DNA of 64,000 nucleotides from Hydrogenovibrio halophilus DSM 15072 (GCF_000384235.1 NZ_KB913033.1:751164-815163), one strand, 5' to 3'; positions 36,929-47,895 are shown, numbered from the stretch's first letter. Program-made: numbers and translations. Notes: a model not told the origin generated them from the sequence alone.

Positions 36929-39900
36929 TATTCTTGCTCCAACTCAATATCAATCCCCAAGGCACGAATCTCTTTGCGCAGAACGCTGAAGGACTCCGGA
37001 ATTCCGGGCTCCATATATTCGTTGCCATCGACAATATTTTTGTACATGCGCGTCCGCCCGGCGAGGTCGTCGGATTTCACCGTCAGCATCTCCTGAAGGG
37101 TAAAGGCCGCACCATAAGCTTCCAGTGCCCACACTTCCATTTCACCGAAGCGCTGGCCGCCAAACTGGGCTTTCCCGCCCAATGGCTGCTGTGTGACTAG
37201 GCTGTAAGGCCCGGTGGAACGCGCGTGCATCTTGTCATCGACCAGATGGTTCAGCTTGAGGTAATACATGTAACCAACGGTCACAGGACGGTCGAATGCA
37301 TCGCCGCTAATGCCGTCATACAAGGTCATCTGCCCGGACTCGGGCAAATCCGCCAGTCGTAGCAGGGATTTGATCTGATCTTCCGAAGCCCCATCAAACA
37401 CGGGCGATGCCATTGGCACCCCGTTTCTGAGGTTTCCGGCCAGCTCCATGACTTCGTCGTCCGTGAGCTGGTCAAAATCCACTTTCTGACCCTGTGACTC
37501 GTTGTAGACCTGGTGCAGGAAGCCACGCAGGGTTTTGAGATCCTCCTGCTGCTTGAGCATGGCATCGATCTTCTCGCCCAGACCGGCGGCAGCCAGCCCC
37601 AAATGCGTTTCCAGAATCTGACCGACGTTCATCCGCGAAGGCACCCCAAGCGGGTTCAGGCAGATGTCCACGGGACGCCCGGTTTCGTCAAACGGCATGT
37701 CTTCCACCGGACAAATCCGTGAGATGACACCTTTGTTACCGTGACGGCCAGCCATTTTATCGCCTGGCTGAATGCGACGCTTGACCGCCACATAAACCTT
37801 GACCATTTTGGAAACACCTGGCTGCAGATCGTCTCCCTGAGTCAGTTTCTTTTTCTTGACGTCAAACGCTTCGTTCAGCTCTTCTTTCTTATCCGTCAGC
37901 TGCTTTTCAAACGTTTCCAGTTGCGCGGCCAAAGCCTCATCCTTCACATTGGCCTTCAACCATTGATCGCGATCGGTCTTTTTTAACCAGGCCTGGTTGA
38001 TTTTGGTGCCATCCACCAGTTCCTGGCCGTTGAGCAACTGCTCAACCCGGGCGTGAATGTCTTCGAACAGAATGCGGTATTGCTCATCGATGTCCTTGCG
38101 GACCGCCTGCAACTCGTCTTCCTGGATCGACAGGGCACGGGCATCTTTTTTCACGCCTTCACGGGTGAAGACCTGAACATCGATCACCGTGCCTTCCACG
38201 CCTTTGCCCACGCGCAAAGAGGTGTCTTTCACGTCCGACGCTTTTTCACCGAAAATGGCTCGCAGGAGCTTTTCTTCAGGCGTCAGCTGAGTTTCCCCTT
38301 TTGGCGTTACTTTCCCAACCAGAATGTCGCCCTGCTTGACTTCGGCACCGACATACACAATCCCCGACTCGTCCAGACGTGACAATGCCGATTCACCAAC
38401 ATTGGGGATATCAGAAGTGACTTCTTCCGGCCCCAGTTTGGTATCACGCGCCAGACAAGTCAGTTCTTCGATGTGAATACTGGTGTAGCGGTCATCGCGC
38501 GCCACTTTTTCGGAGACCAGAATCGAATCCTCGAAGTTGTAACCATTCCACGGCATAAAGGCGATGCGCATATTCTGACCAATGGCCAGTTCGCCCAGAT
38601 CGGTGGAGGGCCCGTCGGCCAGTACGTCACCACGGACCACCACGTCACCGGATTTGACAATCGGCTTCTGGTTGATACAGGTGTTCTGGTTGGAGCGCTG
38701 ATATTTCACAAGATTGTAAATATCCACACCGGTTTCGCCTTCGGCAATCTCGTCATTATTGGCGCGCACCACAATACGGGCCGCATCGGAAGAAATGATC
38801 TCTCCACCACGCTTGGCGACCACCGTCACCCCGGAATCAATCGCCACCGTTTTTTCGATGCCAGTCCCTACCAGCGGCTTGTCGGCACGCAGTGTCGGCA
38901 CAGCCTGACGCTGCATGTTCGAGCCCATAAGGGCACGGTTGGCATCGTCGTGCTCCAGAAACGGAATCAAGGCCGCAGCCACCGAAACGATCTGCTTCGG
39001 CGACACATCCATGTAATTGATTTCATTGGATGGCGACAGGGTAAATTCGTTCTGGTGACGACAGGAAATCATCTCATCCACGAACTTGCCTGATTTGTCG
39101 ACCTTGGCGCTCGCCTGAGCGATCACAAACTGTGATTCATCAATGGCCGAGACGTATTCGACCTCTTCGGTTACCTTGCCATTGACCACCTTGCGGTAAG
39201 GGGTCTCCAAAAAACCGTATTCATTGGTTTTGGCGTAAATCGCCAAGGTATTGATCAGACCGATGTTCGGCCCTTCCGGCGTTTCGATCGGGCAAACACG
39301 GCCATAGTGAGTCGGGTGAACGTCCCGGACTTCAAACCCGGCACGTTCGCGGGTCAGACCGCCCGGCCCAAGCGCCGAAACACGGCGCTTGTGCGTGACT
39401 TCGGACAACGGATTCACCTGATCCATAAACTGAGACAGCTGACTGGAGCCAAAAAACTCCTTGATCGCAGCCGAAACCGGCTTGGCGTTGATCAGATCCT
39501 GCGGCAACAGATTGTCGGTTTCAGCCTGGTTCAAACGTTCTTTTACAGCACGCTCAACTCGAACCAGCCCCACACGGAAAGCGTTCTCGGCCATCTCACC
39601 CACGGCACGGATACGACGGTTACCCAACGTATCAATGTCATCCAGTGAGCTCAGACCATTACGGATATTGATCAGCTCTCTGACCACTTCCATAACGTCG
39701 TCGTTTTCCAGCACCAGAGAGCCATCGTTTTTCTTGCGCCCCAGTCGACGGTTCAGCTTCATGCGACCGACGGAGGACAGGTCGTAACGCGCTTCATCAA
39801 AGAACAGGCTCTGGAACAGCGCTTCGGAGGACTCCTGTGTTGGCGGCTCGCCCGGTCGCATCATGCGATAGATTTCGATTTGCGCATCGGTCGGCGAAGC

Positions 39901-40989
39901 CGTGGTATCCAGATTCAGTGTGTCCGAAATATAGGAACCGTTTTCCAGGTCGTCCACAAAGAGACAACGGAAAGAAAAGTCCTTGATTCCCTTGATTGTT
40001 TCCAGCAATTCCGGCTGAATCATTTCGTTGGCACGAGCCACCAGCTCCCCGGTTTCCTCGTTCATGATACCGGAAGACAAAATCCTCCCAACCATAAAGT
40101 CGTCCGGCACTTCTACCTGATCAACACCGGCCTCACGGATTTTCTTGACGTCACGTGCGGTGATCTTCTTGCCTTCCTTAACCACCACATCGCCTTCGGC
40201 ATTCATCAGATCAAACGGGGCGTTCTGACCTTTCAACTTGCTCGCGTCAATGTCATGCAGCACTTTGCCTTTTTTGACATGGAACTGCAGGTGATCGAAA
40301 AAAGTGTCCAGAATTTCTTCGTTGGAGTAACCCATCGCCCGGAACAGAATCGAAACCGGAAGTTTGCGACGACGGTCGATCCGGACATACAGGCAATCGT
40401 TGTGGTCGAACTCAAAGTCCAACCAGGAACCACGATAAGGAATGATCCGCGCATTGAACAGCGTCTTGCCGGAAGAATGGGACTTGCCTTTGTCGCTGTC
40501 AAAGATCACACCGGGAGAACGGTGAAGCTGAGTCACGATGACCCGCTCGGTACCATTGATGACAAAGGTTCCGTTTTCCGTCATCAGAGGCACATCGCCC
40601 AGATACACTTCCTGCTCTTTCACGTCCTTGACCGGACGCTTGCCAGCCGGTGCGTCCTTATCGAACAGAACCAGACGCATCTTCACGCGCAATGGCGATG
40701 AATAGGTCACGCCGCGCTGCTTACATTCTTTTACATCAAATTCCGGTTGCCCCATGGTATAGCTGACGTACTCCAAGTCGGCGGTACCCGCCACACCATG
40801 AATGGGAAAGACAGAAGAAAACGCAGCATGCAAGCCCATCATCTGGCGTTGAATCGGCTTTTTTTCTTTTTGCAGGAATTCATTGAAAGACTTTTTCTGC
40901 AGAGAGAGCAGATACGGCACATCAAGAATGGACGGTTGCGTTGCAAAATCCTTGCGGATGCGTTTCTTTTCGGTCAAAGAATAGGACAT
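36928..40989 (-). CDS. rpoB: RNA polymerase beta subunit
   Basis: 1353 residues (E. coli 1342). The rifampicin pocket [20 protein letters not shown] with [10 protein letters not shown] is wild type. Later landmarks: [35 protein letters not shown] and [20 protein letters not shown] copy of the ACCAGGCCTGGT palindrome is embedded near residue 1000 (reads QAW in [10 protein letters not shown]). Confidence 0.99.
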   Translation of the reverse strand: MSYSLTEKKRIRKDFATQPSILDVPYLLSLQKKSFNEFLQKEKKPIQRQMMGLHAAFSSVFPIHGVAGTADLEYVSYTMGQPEFDVKECKQRGVTYSSPLRVKMRLVLFDKDAPAGKRPVKDVKEQEVYLGDVPLMTENGTFVINGTERVIVTQLHRSPGVIFDSDKGKSHSSGKTLFNARIIPYRGSWLDFEFDHNDCLYVRIDRRRKLPVSILFRAMGYSNEEILDTFFDHLQFHVKKGKVLHDIDASKLKGQNAPFDLMNAEGDVVVKEGKKITARDVKKIREAGVDQVEVPDDFMVGRILSSGIMNEETGELVARANEMIQPELLETIKGIKDFSFRCLFVDDLENGSYISDTLNLDTTASPTDAQIEIYRMMRPGEPPTQESSEALFQSLFFDEARYDLSSVGRMKLNRRLGRKKNDGSLVLENDDVMEVVRELINIRNGLSSLDDIDTLGNRRIRAVGEMAENAFRVGLVRVERAVKERLNQAETDNLLPQDLINAKPVSAAIKEFFGSSQLSQFMDQVNPLSEVTHKRRVSALGPGGLTRERAGFEVRDVHPTHYGRVCPIETPEGPNIGLINTLAIYAKTNEYGFLETPYRKVVNGKVTEEVEYVSAIDESQFVIAQASAKVDKSGKFVDEMISCRHQNEFTLSPSNEINYMDVSPKQIVSVAAALIPFLEHDDANRALMGSNMQRQAVPTLRADKPLVGTGIEKTVAIDSGVTVVAKRGGEIISSDAARIVVRANNDEIAEGETGVDIYNLVKYQRSNQNTCINQKPIVKSGDVVVRGDVLADGPSTDLGELAIGQNMRIAFMPWNGYNFEDSILVSEKVARDDRYTSIHIEELTCLARDTKLGPEEVTSDIPNVGESALSRLDESGIVYVGAEVKQGDILVGKVTPKGETQLTPEEKLLRAIFGEKASDVKDTSLRVGKGVEGTVIDVQVFTREGVKKDARALSIQEDELQAVRKDIDEQYRILFEDIHARVEQLLNGQELVDGTKINQAWLKKTDRDQWLKANVKDEALAAQLETFEKQLTDKKEELNEAFDVKKKKLTQGDDLQPGVSKMVKVYVAVKRRIQPGDKMAGRHGNKGVISRICPVEDMPFDETGRPVDICLNPLGVPSRMNVGQILETHLGLAAAGLGEKIDAMLKQQEDLKTLRGFLHQVYNESQGQKVDFDQLTDDEVMELAGNLRNGVPMASPVFDGASEDQIKSLLRLADLPESGQMTLYDGISGDAFDRPVTVGYMYYLKLNHLVDDKMHARSTGPYSLVTQQPLGGKAQFGGQRFGEMEVWALEAYGAAFTLQEMLTVKSDDLAGRTRMYKNIVDGNEYMEPGIPESFSVLRKEIRALGIDIELEQE
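37986..37997. repeat. ACCAGGCCTGGT palindrome, copy 5 (inside rpoB)
   Basis: AACCAGGCCTGGTT, 14-bp perfect palindrome, with a T-run on its left. In rpoB frame it codes NQAW in a lineage-variable segment. Confidence 0.9.
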
Positions 40990-41116
40990 CGGTTACCCCA
41001 ACATTCACATATAAGATACGAAACCGGAATCAGATCGGGTTTCAGCCAATGCATAAAAGAGTAATAACAGCATCAACCAGCGGTTGCGATTCATTACACT
41101 TTTACACACTTATAAA

Positions 41117-41147
41117 CAAGAAAAGGCCGGCGTCAGAAACGCCAGCC
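41117..41147 (-). terminator. rplL-rpoB attenuator
   Basis: Minus strand GGCTGGCGT, loop TTCTG, ACGCCGGCC, TTTTCTTG. Lies in the 185-base gap after rplL, as the partial terminator does in E. coli. Confidence 0.82.
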
Positions 41148-41174
41148 AAATCGTTAGAAAAACGGATTTAATGC

Positions 41175-41549
41175 TTACTTGATTTCGACTTCAATGCCGG
41201 CTTCTTTCAGCTCTGCTACCAGTTTTTCTGCTTCTTCTTTGTCCACACCTTCTTTCAGTGCAAACGGCGCAGATTCAACAGCGGCCTTGGCTTCTTTCAA
41301 GCCCAGGCCTGTGGCACCACGCACGGCTTTGATCGCCGCAACCTTGTTGTCACCAGGACCGGTCAGAATCACATCAAACTCAGTCTGTTCTTCGGCTGCT
41401 GCTGCACCATCACCAGCGCCACCACCAGCAACGGCTACGGCCGCAGCGGAAACGCCAAATTTTTCTTCCATTGCTTCTACCAGCTCAACCACTTCCATGA
41501 TTGACATGTTCGCAACGGCTTCCAGAATATCGTCTTTAGAAATTGCCAT
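41175..41549 (-). CDS. rplL: Ribosomal protein L7/L12
   Basis: 124 residues. N-terminal dimer helices, an Ala/Gly hinge ([17 protein letters not shown]) and the C-terminal factor-binding domain ([20 protein letters not shown]). Confidence 0.98.
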   Translation of the reverse strand: MAISKDDILEAVANMSIMEVVELVEAMEEKFGVSAAAVAVAGGGAGDGAAAAEEQTEFDVILTGPGDNKVAAIKAVRGATGLGLKEAKAAVESAPFALKEGVDKEEAEKLVAELKEAGIEVEIK

Positions 41550-41604
41550 CTTATTACTTCCTTAAATTAATCACGTTCGCAAGATTACAAGCCAGCGCTG
41601 TCTA

Positions 41605-42102
41605 TCAGGCGGCTTCTTCTTTTTGCTCTTTGACTGCGTTGAGACCACGTGTCAACTTGGCCACAGGCTCTTTCATCACAAACAACAGCTTGCTGACTGC
41701 TTCGTCGTAAGTCGGCAGTGCGGCAATGCTTGCCAAGTGTGACGCATCCAGAGCGCCTTCTCCAATTGACAGAGAACGAACCACCAGGGCTTCGTTATCC
41801 TTTGCAAAGTCTTTGAACACACGCGCGGCTTTCCCAAGCTCTTCACCCGAAAAGGCAAAGACCAAAGGTCCGCTGAATGTGTCCGCCATATCTTCAAATG
41901 GCGTTCCTTGCACAGCGCGCTTGGCCAAGGTATTTTTTACAACCTGAACGGTTACCTTTTCCTCACGTGCCTTGATACGAAGGTTAGTCATCTGTTCAAC
42001 AGTCAATCCGCGATATTCAGCTGCCACCATCGAGCCGGATTCTGCAATGATTGCAGAGAGCTCTTCGACGACGGCTTTTTTACCCTCGATATTGAGTGCC
42101 AT
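41605..42102 (-). CDS. rplJ: Ribosomal protein L10
   Basis: 165 residues from MALNIEGKKAVVEELSAI. Stalk base; the C-terminal helix binds L7/L12. An upstream extension to 42141 falls in the regulatory leader. Preceded by GGAGG. Confidence 0.96.
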   Translation of the reverse strand: MALNIEGKKAVVEELSAIIAESGSMVAAEYRGLTVEQMTNLRIKAREEKVTVQVVKNTLAKRAVQGTPFEDMADTFSGPLVFAFSGEELGKAARVFKDFAKDNEALVVRSLSIGEGALDASHLASIAALPTYDEAVSKLLFVMKEPVAKLTRGLNAVKEQKEEAA

Positions 42103-42262
42103 ATAACCTCCAAAACAGCTTGAATCATCAAGCTCTTCCATCTACGCAGGCCAAAACCATTAAGAGTACGGCTCGTACTCACCTGCGGTCTGAGATGGGC
42201 ACTCACTCAATCAAGTCGTACTTAATTCAAGGAGACCCAACTCTTTTGCCGAAGCAAAACTT
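42103..42262 (-). promoter_or_regulatory. L10 leader (autoregulatory mRNA region)
   Basis: The 160-base rplA-rplJ gap contains the segment CATCTCAGACCGCAGGTGAG, typical of the kink-turn site where the L10-L7/L12 complex represses translation. A hairpin TTTTGC-TTCG-GCAAAA follows rplA, and AGCTTGA/TCAAGCT sits just before the rplJ ribosome site. The fold was not computed. Confidence 0.65.
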
Positions 42263-42952
42263 TTACAAACTGGACTGATCGACCTGAATGCCAGGCCCCA
42301 TCGTACTGGAAATGGAAATCTTTTTCAGATAAGTGCCTTTCGCAGCGGATGGCTTGGCTTTGACCAGGTCTTCCACCAGAGCGTCCAGATTTTCTTTCAG
42401 TTTTTCCGGTGCAAAATCCACTTTGCCAATGGCCGCGTGCACAATCCCGGCTTTGTCGGCACGGAAACGCACCTGACCGGATTTGGCGTTTTTGATGGCC
42501 GTGGCCACGTCCGGGGTCACAGTACCGGTTTTTGGGTTCGGCATCAGGCCACGTGGGCCCAAAACCTGACCCAGCATCCCGACAACGCGCATCGCGTCCG
42601 GCGAAGCAATCACAACATCAAAATCCATCATGCCGCCTTTGACTTCGTCGGCCAGATCTTCCATCCCGACCAGATCCGCACCGGCATCTTTTGCAGCCTG
42701 TGCGTTTGCATCACCGGTAAAAACGGCAACACGTACGTCTTTGCCTGTGCCATTTGGCATCACGGTCGCGCCACGAACAACCTGGTCCGATTTACGTGGA
42801 TCAATCCCCAAACGAACCGCCACTTCAACGGACTCGTTAAACTTGGTATTGGACAATTCCGAAATCAGGGAAAAGCCCTCCAGTACTGGGTAAGCTTTGG
42901 TTGTGTCCACTTTTTCCGCGAACACTTTTTGTCTTTTCGTCATTTTCGCCAT
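42263..42952 (-). CDS. rplA: Ribosomal protein L1
   Basis: 229 residues. [20 protein letters not shown] and GRLMPNPK-like [18 protein letters not shown] motifs. Regulates rplKA mRNA in E. coli. Confidence 0.97.
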   Translation of the reverse strand: MAKMTKRQKVFAEKVDTTKAYPVLEGFSLISELSNTKFNESVEVAVRLGIDPRKSDQVVRGATVMPNGTGKDVRVAVFTGDANAQAAKDAGADLVGMEDLADEVKGGMMDFDVVIASPDAMRVVGMLGQVLGPRGLMPNPKTGTVTPDVATAIKNAKSGQVRFRADKAGIVHAAIGKVDFAPEKLKENLDALVEDLVKAKPSAAKGTYLKKISISSTMGPGIQVDQSSL

Positions 42953-42956
42953 GCCA

Positions 42957-43385
42957 TTACCCCTCTACTACTAAGCCCATGCTGCGAGCCGAGCCCGCAA
43001 TGATATTTACGGCCGCTTCCAGGTCGTTCGCATTCAAATCCGCCATTTTGGTATTGGCGATTTCTTCCAGTTGCGCACGGGTCACGGTACCGACTTTGTC
43101 CAGGTTAGGCACACCCGAACCGCTCTTGATCCCAGCGGCCTTCTTCAGAAGAATGGACGCGGGCGGGGTTTTGGTCACAAAAGTAAAACTGCGGTCGCTG
43201 TAAACCGTAATCACCACAGGAACCGGCAGGTTTTTTTCAACCGACTGGGTCTCTGCGTTGAACGCTTTACAGAATTCCATGATATTCACACCATGCTGAC
43301 CCAGCGCCGGACCAACCGGCGGACTTGGGTTCGCATTGCCTGCAGGCACCTGCAGTTTGATATAGGCTTCTATCTTCTTAGCCAT
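42957..43385 (-). CDS. rplK: Ribosomal protein L11
   Basis: 142 residues. The [20 protein letters not shown]-terminal loop (thiostrepton/RelA site) is intact. Confidence 0.97.
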   Translation of the reverse strand: MAKKIEAYIKLQVPAGNANPSPPVGPALGQHGVNIMEFCKAFNAETQSVEKNLPVPVVITVYSDRSFTFVTKTPPASILLKKAAGIKSGSGVPNLDKVGTVTRAQLEEIANTKMADLNANDLEAAVNIIAGSARSMGLVVEG

Positions 43386-43437
43386 AACATCTCCTTTTGG
43401 GTCCGAACGTCTTTCGACTCCCCGTTTTCACTAACAC

Positions 43438-43971
43438 TCAGTCTTTTTCGACTTGAGTGAACTCCAACTCAACAGGGGTCGAACGCCCAAAAATCAGCAC
43501 CGACACCTGAAGCTTGTTCTTGTCATAATCCACACGATCCACAACCGCTTCAAATTCCTTGAAAGGCCCGTCCGTGACGCGCACCATCTCGCCTGGCTCG
43601 TAGATCACTTTCGGCTTGGGCTTGTCTACGCCGTCCTCAACCTTTTGCAGAATGCGATCGACTTCTTTGTTGGAAATTGGCGCGGGTCGGTCAGACGTCC
43701 CGCCAATAAAGCCCATTACCTGAGGCACACTCTTGACCAGATGCCAGGTTTCGTCGTCCATATCCATTTGAACCAGCACATAGCCTGGAAAGAACTTGCG
43801 CTCAGACGTGCGTTTTTTGCCATCCCGAATCTCAACCACTTCTTCCGAAGGGACCAGAATCTGACCAAACCGATCTTCCAGACCGGCACGTTCGATGTAC
43901 TCGCCAAGGCTCTTTTTTACTTTGTTTTCATAACCGGAATACGCGTGGACCACATACCATCTTTGAGCCAT
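43438..43971 (-). CDS. nusG: Transcription factor NusG
   Basis: 177 residues. NGN domain [30 protein letters not shown]-terminal [19 protein letters not shown] that contacts Rho or S10. TGATATG junction with secE. Confidence 0.97.
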   Translation of the reverse strand: MAQRWYVVHAYSGYENKVKKSLGEYIERAGLEDRFGQILVPSEEVVEIRDGKKRTSERKFFPGYVLVQMDMDDETWHLVKSVPQVMGFIGGTSDRPAPISNKEVDRILQKVEDGVDKPKPKVIYEPGEMVRVTDGPFKEFEAVVDRVDYDKNKLQVSVLIFGRSTPVELEFTQVEKD

Positions 43972-43972
43972 A

Positions 43973-44365
43973 TCAACCACCTTGTCCTGTTAACAACTGA
44001 ACTGCCCACAAAAAGAACATATCAACCAGCCACAAAAAAATGCCCATCAGAATCACGACCACAAACACGATCAACGTCATTTGCACCGTTTCCTGTCGTG
44101 TGGGCCAGATGACCTGCTGCACTTCCTTTTTGGCCAAAGTGGCATAACGAAACCAGGACTTGCCTTTGTCAGACTGATAAAACACCCAGGTGGCAACGGC
44201 CAAGCCAGCCAGCAACCCAAGCACTCGCACAACCGCATGCTGCTCGGCATAGTAGTAATAGCCCACCACGCTCAGCGCAAGAATCGCCAACGCCAGCAAT
44301 ATCTTTGGCTTCTCCATGGCAGACAGATCACTCTGATCGTTCGATTTTTGACTCATATGACTCAA
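43973..44365 (-). CDS. secE: Preprotein translocase subunit SecE
   Basis: 130 residues with three predicted membrane helices, the long enteric form. The conserved amphipathic helix and hinge [17 protein letters not shown] precede the essential third helix. A second ATG gives 127 residues. Confidence 0.95.
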   Translation of the reverse strand: MSHMSQKSNDQSDLSAMEKPKILLALAILALSVVGYYYYAEQHAVVRVLGLLAGLAVATWVFYQSDKGKSWFRYATLAKKEVQQVIWPTRQETVQMTLIVFVVVILMGIFLWLVDMFFLWAVQLLTGQGG

Positions 44366-44408
44366 TCTTGAAATAAAAACGACCTGTAAAAACAGGCCGC
44401 TGAAATAA

Positions 44409-44485
44409 TGGCAGGGGCAGAGGGACTCGAACCCCCAACACTCGGATTTGGAATCCGATGCTCTACCAATTGGAGCTATACCCCT
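44409..44485 (-). tRNA. trpT: tRNA-Trp (CCA)
   Basis: 77 bases with encoded CCA end. Acceptor AGGGGTA/TGCCCCT, anticodon loop ATTCCAAAT contains CCA, T-loop TTCGAGT. Upstream of secE, as in many gammaproteobacteria. Confidence 0.97.
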
Positions 44486-44505
44486 AAAAACGGTAGCATC
44501 TTGCG

Positions 44506-44534
44506 AAAAAAAAGGGGATTATACATCCCCTTTT
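44506..44534 (-). terminator. Terminator behind tufB
   Basis: Minus strand AAAAGGGGA, loop TGTATAA, TCCCCTTTT plus further T residues. Confidence 0.88.
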
Positions 44535-44546
44535 CATTAATCGCAA
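44518..44546 (-). promoter_or_regulatory. Promoter of tRNA-Trp-secE-nusG, overlapping the tufB terminator
   Basis: Minus strand TTGCGA (44541-44546), 17-base spacer, TATAAT (44518-44523). The -10 falls in the loop and closing pair of the terminator hairpin. Confidence 0.7.
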
Positions 44547-44556
44547 GCGGCTTTCA

Positions 44557-45747
44557 TCACTCGATGATTTTTGCGACCACACCGGCACCAACGGTACGTC
44601 CACCTTCGCGAATCGCGAAGCGCAGACCTTCGTCCATGGCAATCGGCGCAATCAGTTCAACCGTCATCTGCACGTTGTCGCCTGGCATGACCATTTCAGT
44701 ACCAGATGGCAGTTCACAGGCTCCGGTCACATCCGTGGTACGGAAGTAGAACTGTGGGCGATAACCTTGGAAGAATGGGGTGTGACGCCCACCTTCGTCT
44801 TTGGACAGTACATAGACTTCGGCTTCGAACTTGGTGTGCGGGTTGATGGTGCCTGGCTTGGCCAGTACCTGACCACGCTCGATGTCTTCGCGCTTGGTAC
44901 CACGCAACAGAATACCAACGTTGTCACCGGCTTCACCCTGGTCCAGCAGCTTGCGGAACATTTCCACGCCTGTGACGGTGGTTTTCTGGGTGTCACGAAT
45001 ACCAACGATTTCGATCTCTTCACCGGTCTTGACCACACCGGATTCAATACGACCGGTGGCAACGGTACCACGACCCTGAATAGAGAAGATGTCTTCGATC
45101 GGCATCAGGAAGTCTTTGTCGGTGTCACGCTCAGGTGTCGGAATGTATTCATCCAGTGCGTCGACCAGACGGCCGATGGATGGTTCACCGATTTCTGAGG
45201 TGTCGCCTTCGATGGCTTTCAGAGCGGAGCCCATGATGACTGGTGTGTCGTCACCGGGGAAGTCGTACTCGTCAAGCAGTTCGCGCACTTCCATTTCGAC
45301 CAGTTCCAGCAATTCTTCGTCGTCAACCATGTCGGCTTTGTTCAGGTAGACCACGATGTAGGGAACGCCTACCTGACGTGACAGCAGGATGTGCTCACGC
45401 GTCTGAGGCATTGGGCCGTCGGCTGCGGAACAGACCAGGATGGCGCCGTCCATCTGGGCGGCACCTGTGATCATGTTCTTAACGTAGTCGGCGTGGCCCG
45501 GGCAGTCAACGTGGGCGTAGTGACGCGACTCGGACTCGTATTCCACGTGAGCGGTTGAGATGGTAATACCACGCTCACGCTCTTCCGGTGCGTTATCAAT
45601 ACCGGCATAGTCCTTGGCTTCGCCACCGAACTTCTTGCCCTGTACAATTGTCAGTGCCGCTGTAAGAGTTGTCTTACCATGGTCAACGTGACCAATCGTA
45701 CCAACGTTTACGTGCGGCTTATTACGTTCAAACTTTTCCTTTGCCAT
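44557..45747 (-). CDS. tufB: Translation elongation factor Tu, copy B
   Basis: 396 residues, identical protein to tufA. Co-transcribed with the upstream tRNA genes, the classical tRNA-tufB operon. Bases from about 45086 to the ATG match tufA exactly; the remaining 3' half differs only at silent sites, which points to recent gene conversion. Confidence 0.98.
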   Translation of the reverse strand: MAKEKFERNKPHVNVGTIGHVDHGKTTLTAALTIVQGKKFGGEAKDYAGIDNAPEERERGITISTAHVEYESESRHYAHVDCPGHADYVKNMITGAAQMDGAILVCSAADGPMPQTREHILLSRQVGVPYIVVYLNKADMVDDEELLELVEMEVRELLDEYDFPGDDTPVIMGSALKAIEGDTSEIGEPSIGRLVDALDEYIPTPERDTDKDFLMPIEDIFSIQGRGTVATGRIESGVVKTGEEIEIVGIRDTQKTTVTGVEMFRKLLDQGEAGDNVGILLRGTKREDIERGQVLAKPGTINPHTKFEAEVYVLSKDEGGRHTPFFQGYRPQFYFRTTDVTGACELPSGTEMVMPGDNVQMTVELIAPIAMDEGLRFAIREGGRTVGAGVVAKIIE

Positions 45748-45812
45748 GATGCAAACTCCGTTAAACAGCGACAGACTTCAAGCCACGTCCGCCAGATTTA
45801 GTGTCGAAAAAA

Positions 45813-45888
45813 TGGAGCTCTCAATCGGAATCGAACCGATGACCTCATCCTTACCATGGATGCGCTCTACCGACTGAGCTATGAGAGC
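45813..45888 (-). tRNA. thrT: tRNA-Thr (GGT)
   Basis: 76 bases with CCA. Acceptor GCTCTCA/TGAGAGC, anticodon loop ATGGTAA, T-loop TTCGATT. Confidence 0.97.
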
Positions 45889-45950
45889 AAATATCAAAAG
45901 GTCCCCATATCAACCACCCTGACGGTGATCAACGATGGGAACCTGAAATC

Positions 45951-46025
45951 TGGAGCGGGTAAGGGGAATCGAACCCCTATCATCGGCTTGGAAGGCCGAG
46001 GTAATAGCCTTTATACGATACCCGC
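45951..46025 (-). tRNA. glyT: tRNA-Gly (TCC)
   Basis: 75 bases with CCA. Acceptor GCGGGTA/TACCCGC, anticodon loop CTTCCAA. Confidence 0.97.
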
Positions 46026-46034
46026 AAATTAAAT

Positions 46035-46119
46035 TGGTGGAGGGTAGAAGATTCGAACTTCTGAAGGCAATGCCAGCAGATTTACAGTCTGCCCCCTTTG
46101 GCCGCTCGGGAAACCCTCC
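46035..46119 (-). tRNA. tyrU: tRNA-Tyr (GTA)
   Basis: 85 bases with CCA and a long variable arm. Anticodon loop CTGTAAA in stem GCAGA/TCTGC. Confidence 0.97.
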
Positions 46120-46137
46120 AATCAAATTGTGTGGAGT

Positions 46138-46165
46138 ATTCTATCGGTTCTTATGCCCATGTCAA
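46138..46165 (-). promoter_or_regulatory. Promoter of the tRNA-tufB operon
   Basis: Minus strand TTGACA (46160-46165), 16-base spacer, TAGAAT (46138-46143), 18 bases ahead of tRNA-Tyr. Confidence 0.8.
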
Positions 46166-46222
46166 CCATCTGGTCAATTTTTTTGCAATGGCCCTGATTG
46201 CGGCGCCTTGACCCCTAAAACA

Positions 46223-46708
46223 TCACATCGCAAAGTCCAGCCGATCCTGAAACTGATCCAACGCGGCCTGCGCACAGCGCTCGTCCTTTTCACCACCCGG
46301 AGCTCCGCTCACGCCAATCGCGCCAATGGTGGTGCCACCCGCCACAATCGGCAACGCGCCGACCATCACAATCAGACCGTCAATGTGGTTGAGCTCCTGG
46401 CGTATGTCTTCGCGCATCTGCCGGAACTGGCCCGACTTCAGCCCGGACATGATGGTCATATTGGCCTTTTCCTGAGCAATCTGCAGGGTGTATTTGGCCG
46501 CCAGATCATCGCGCATGGCCGTGCGTAGAATGCCATGACGGTCCACCACCACCGCGCTGACCTGATACCCATCTTGCCGACAGACTTCCACACTGGCCTC
46601 GGCCAAATCGTTGGCCAACCCCAGGCCGATGGTTTTGCTTGTGACCACGTCCGTTGCCATCGCCGGTATCCCCAGCAGGGCCAATGCCATCCACCACCAT
46701 TTTTTCAT
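46223..46708 (-). CDS. Exported GlcG/HbpS-like (DUF336) protein
   Basis: 161 residues. Signal peptide MKKWWWMALALLGIPAMA, cut near AMA-TD. The GlcG/HbpS fold is seen in VSAVVVDRHGILRTAMRDD, SGLKSGQ and the glycine-rich GTTIGAIGVSGAPGGEKDE. Relatives bind haem or act in glycolate loci; the ligand here is unknown. GAGGAGA upstream fixes the start. Divergent from truC, 48 bases apart. Confidence 0.82.
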   Translation of the reverse strand: MKKWWWMALALLGIPAMATDVVTSKTIGLGLANDLAEASVEVCRQDGYQVSAVVVDRHGILRTAMRDDLAAKYTLQIAQEKANMTIMSGLKSGQFRQMREDIRQELNHIDGLIVMVGALPIVAGGTTIGAIGVSGAPGGEKDERCAQAALDQFQDRLDFAM

Positions 46709-46756
46709 ACCTTTCTCCTCGGTATCCGTTGTCTCGGTTTGATCTATAATAGGCGC

Positions 46757-47512
46757 ATGCAAACCCACTGTCAGCTTGAAAATTTGAAAATATTGCACAA
46801 TGACGCCTGGCTGGTGGCCATTCACAAACCGGCCGGACTGCTGGTGCATCGTACCCATCTGGACAGACAGGCCACCCATTTTGCGCTGCAGATGACCCGC
46901 GACGCCATTGACGCACCGGTTTGGCCGGTTCACCGACTGGACAAGGCCACTTCCGGTCTGATGGTGTTTGCCAAATCGCCGGAGGCGGCCCGTCGACTCA
47001 GCGCCGATTTCACTTCCAGGCAGGTATCAAAACGCTATCTGGCCATTTGCCGTGGCTGGCTGCCTGACAGCGGTCAGATCGACCGCCCCCTGAAACCCGA
47101 CCGCGATTCAAAAGGCCCGGCCCAATCTGCGCAGACAGACTATCAATGTCTGGCCCATGCTCAGGTGGCGCACCCAATGGGGCGCTTTTCACACCAGCGC
47201 TACAGTCTGGTGTCTTTGCGGCCGGTCACCGGGCGCAAACACCAACTGCGCCGTCACCTCAATCACATCGGTCACCCCATCGTCGGCGACGTTGCGCATG
47301 GCGACCGCCATCACAACCACTTCTTTCATCAATGGCTGGGCCAGCACCGCCTGTATCTGGCCGCCACGAACCTCTGGCTGCCGCACCCGGAAACCGAACA
47401 GCCCCTCCACCTCCAGTCCCCGCTGGAACCCAGCTTTCAAACCGGTCTTCAGGCACTGGCTTGGGCTTCAGACCCCAACCTGACCGATGGGTCTTTTGAC
47501 CAGGCCTGGTGA
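46757..47512 (+). CDS. truC: tRNA pseudouridine(65) synthase TruC
   Basis: 251 residues of the RluA family. The catalytic Asp lies in PVHRLDKATSGLMVF; VAIHKPAGLLVHR and TGRKHQLRRHLNHIGHPI match TruC better than RluA/RluC. Modifies U65 of tRNA. TATAAT ends only 6 bases before the ATG and no Shine-Dalgarno is visible, so the mRNA may be leaderless. Its last codons and stop (FDQAW, TGA) lie in a copy of the palindrome. Confidence 0.88.
   Translation: MQTHCQLENLKILHNDAWLVAIHKPAGLLVHRTHLDRQATHFALQMTRDAIDAPVWPVHRLDKATSGLMVFAKSPEAARRLSADFTSRQVSKRYLAICRGWLPDSGQIDRPLKPDRDSKGPAQSAQTDYQCLAHAQVAHPMGRFSHQRYSLVSLRPVTGRKHQLRRHLNHIGHPIVGDVAHGDRHHNHFFHQWLGQHRLYLAATNLWLPHPETEQPLHLQSPLEPSFQTGLQALAWASDPNLTDGSFDQAW
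47499..47510. repeat. ACCAGGCCTGGT palindrome, copy 6
   Basis: Covers the DQAW codons of truC; its last T begins the TGA stop codon. Preceded by TTTTG. Confidence 0.9.
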
Positions 47513-47528
47513 TTTTGCACCGTCTCTA

Positions 47529-47854
47529 GCAGCCTGTCTGACTTAACCCGAATATTTCATAAATTTGCACCGATCTCGCTTGCCCCTTGATTCCACAAGA
47601 AATATTTTCTCAGTCGGTCGTAATCATGGATACGACGCTCCTTCGAAAATTTCCTTGTGAAAACAAGTTCCTGCGCGATTTCAGCACAGATTCATGAAAC
47701 ATCCGGGTTAAATGATCGAAGCGAAAAAAGTCTGACTTGAGACAGTTTTTGTTCAATTTTGAGGCGAATAGCCTCGCTATTTAACGAAAAATTGGACAAA
47801 AAATGGCCAAGTTCAGGTTTTTTGCAGCCGATTGGCTTAAGTCCGACAGGCTGC
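47529..47854. mobile_element. MITE-like non-coding element with terminal inverted repeats
   Basis: 326 bases between truC and bioA with no gene. Ends are inverted repeats: GCAGCCTGTCTGACTTAA on the left and the complement of GCAGCCTGTCGGACTTAA on the right (1 mismatch in 18), each flanked by TA, which suits an IS630/mariner-type target duplication. Inside are two more imperfect inverted repeats (around 47578-47665 and 47743-47803). No transposase, so it would need one in trans. Confidence 0.8.
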
Positions 47855-47866
47855 TAAACGTATAAT
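47837..47866 (+). promoter_or_regulatory. Possible bioA promoter at the element edge
   Basis: TTAAGT in the right terminal repeat, 18-base spacer, TATAAT just outside. The element may supply the -35. Confidence 0.4.
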
Positions 47867-47895
47867 GGGTTTTTGTTTTTCACCTGGGGAGCACT

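Noticed and set aside
46166-46222. Terminator behind the GlcG-like gene
   Set aside because: GCAAT/ATTGC stem is followed by A, not T, on the transcribed strand.
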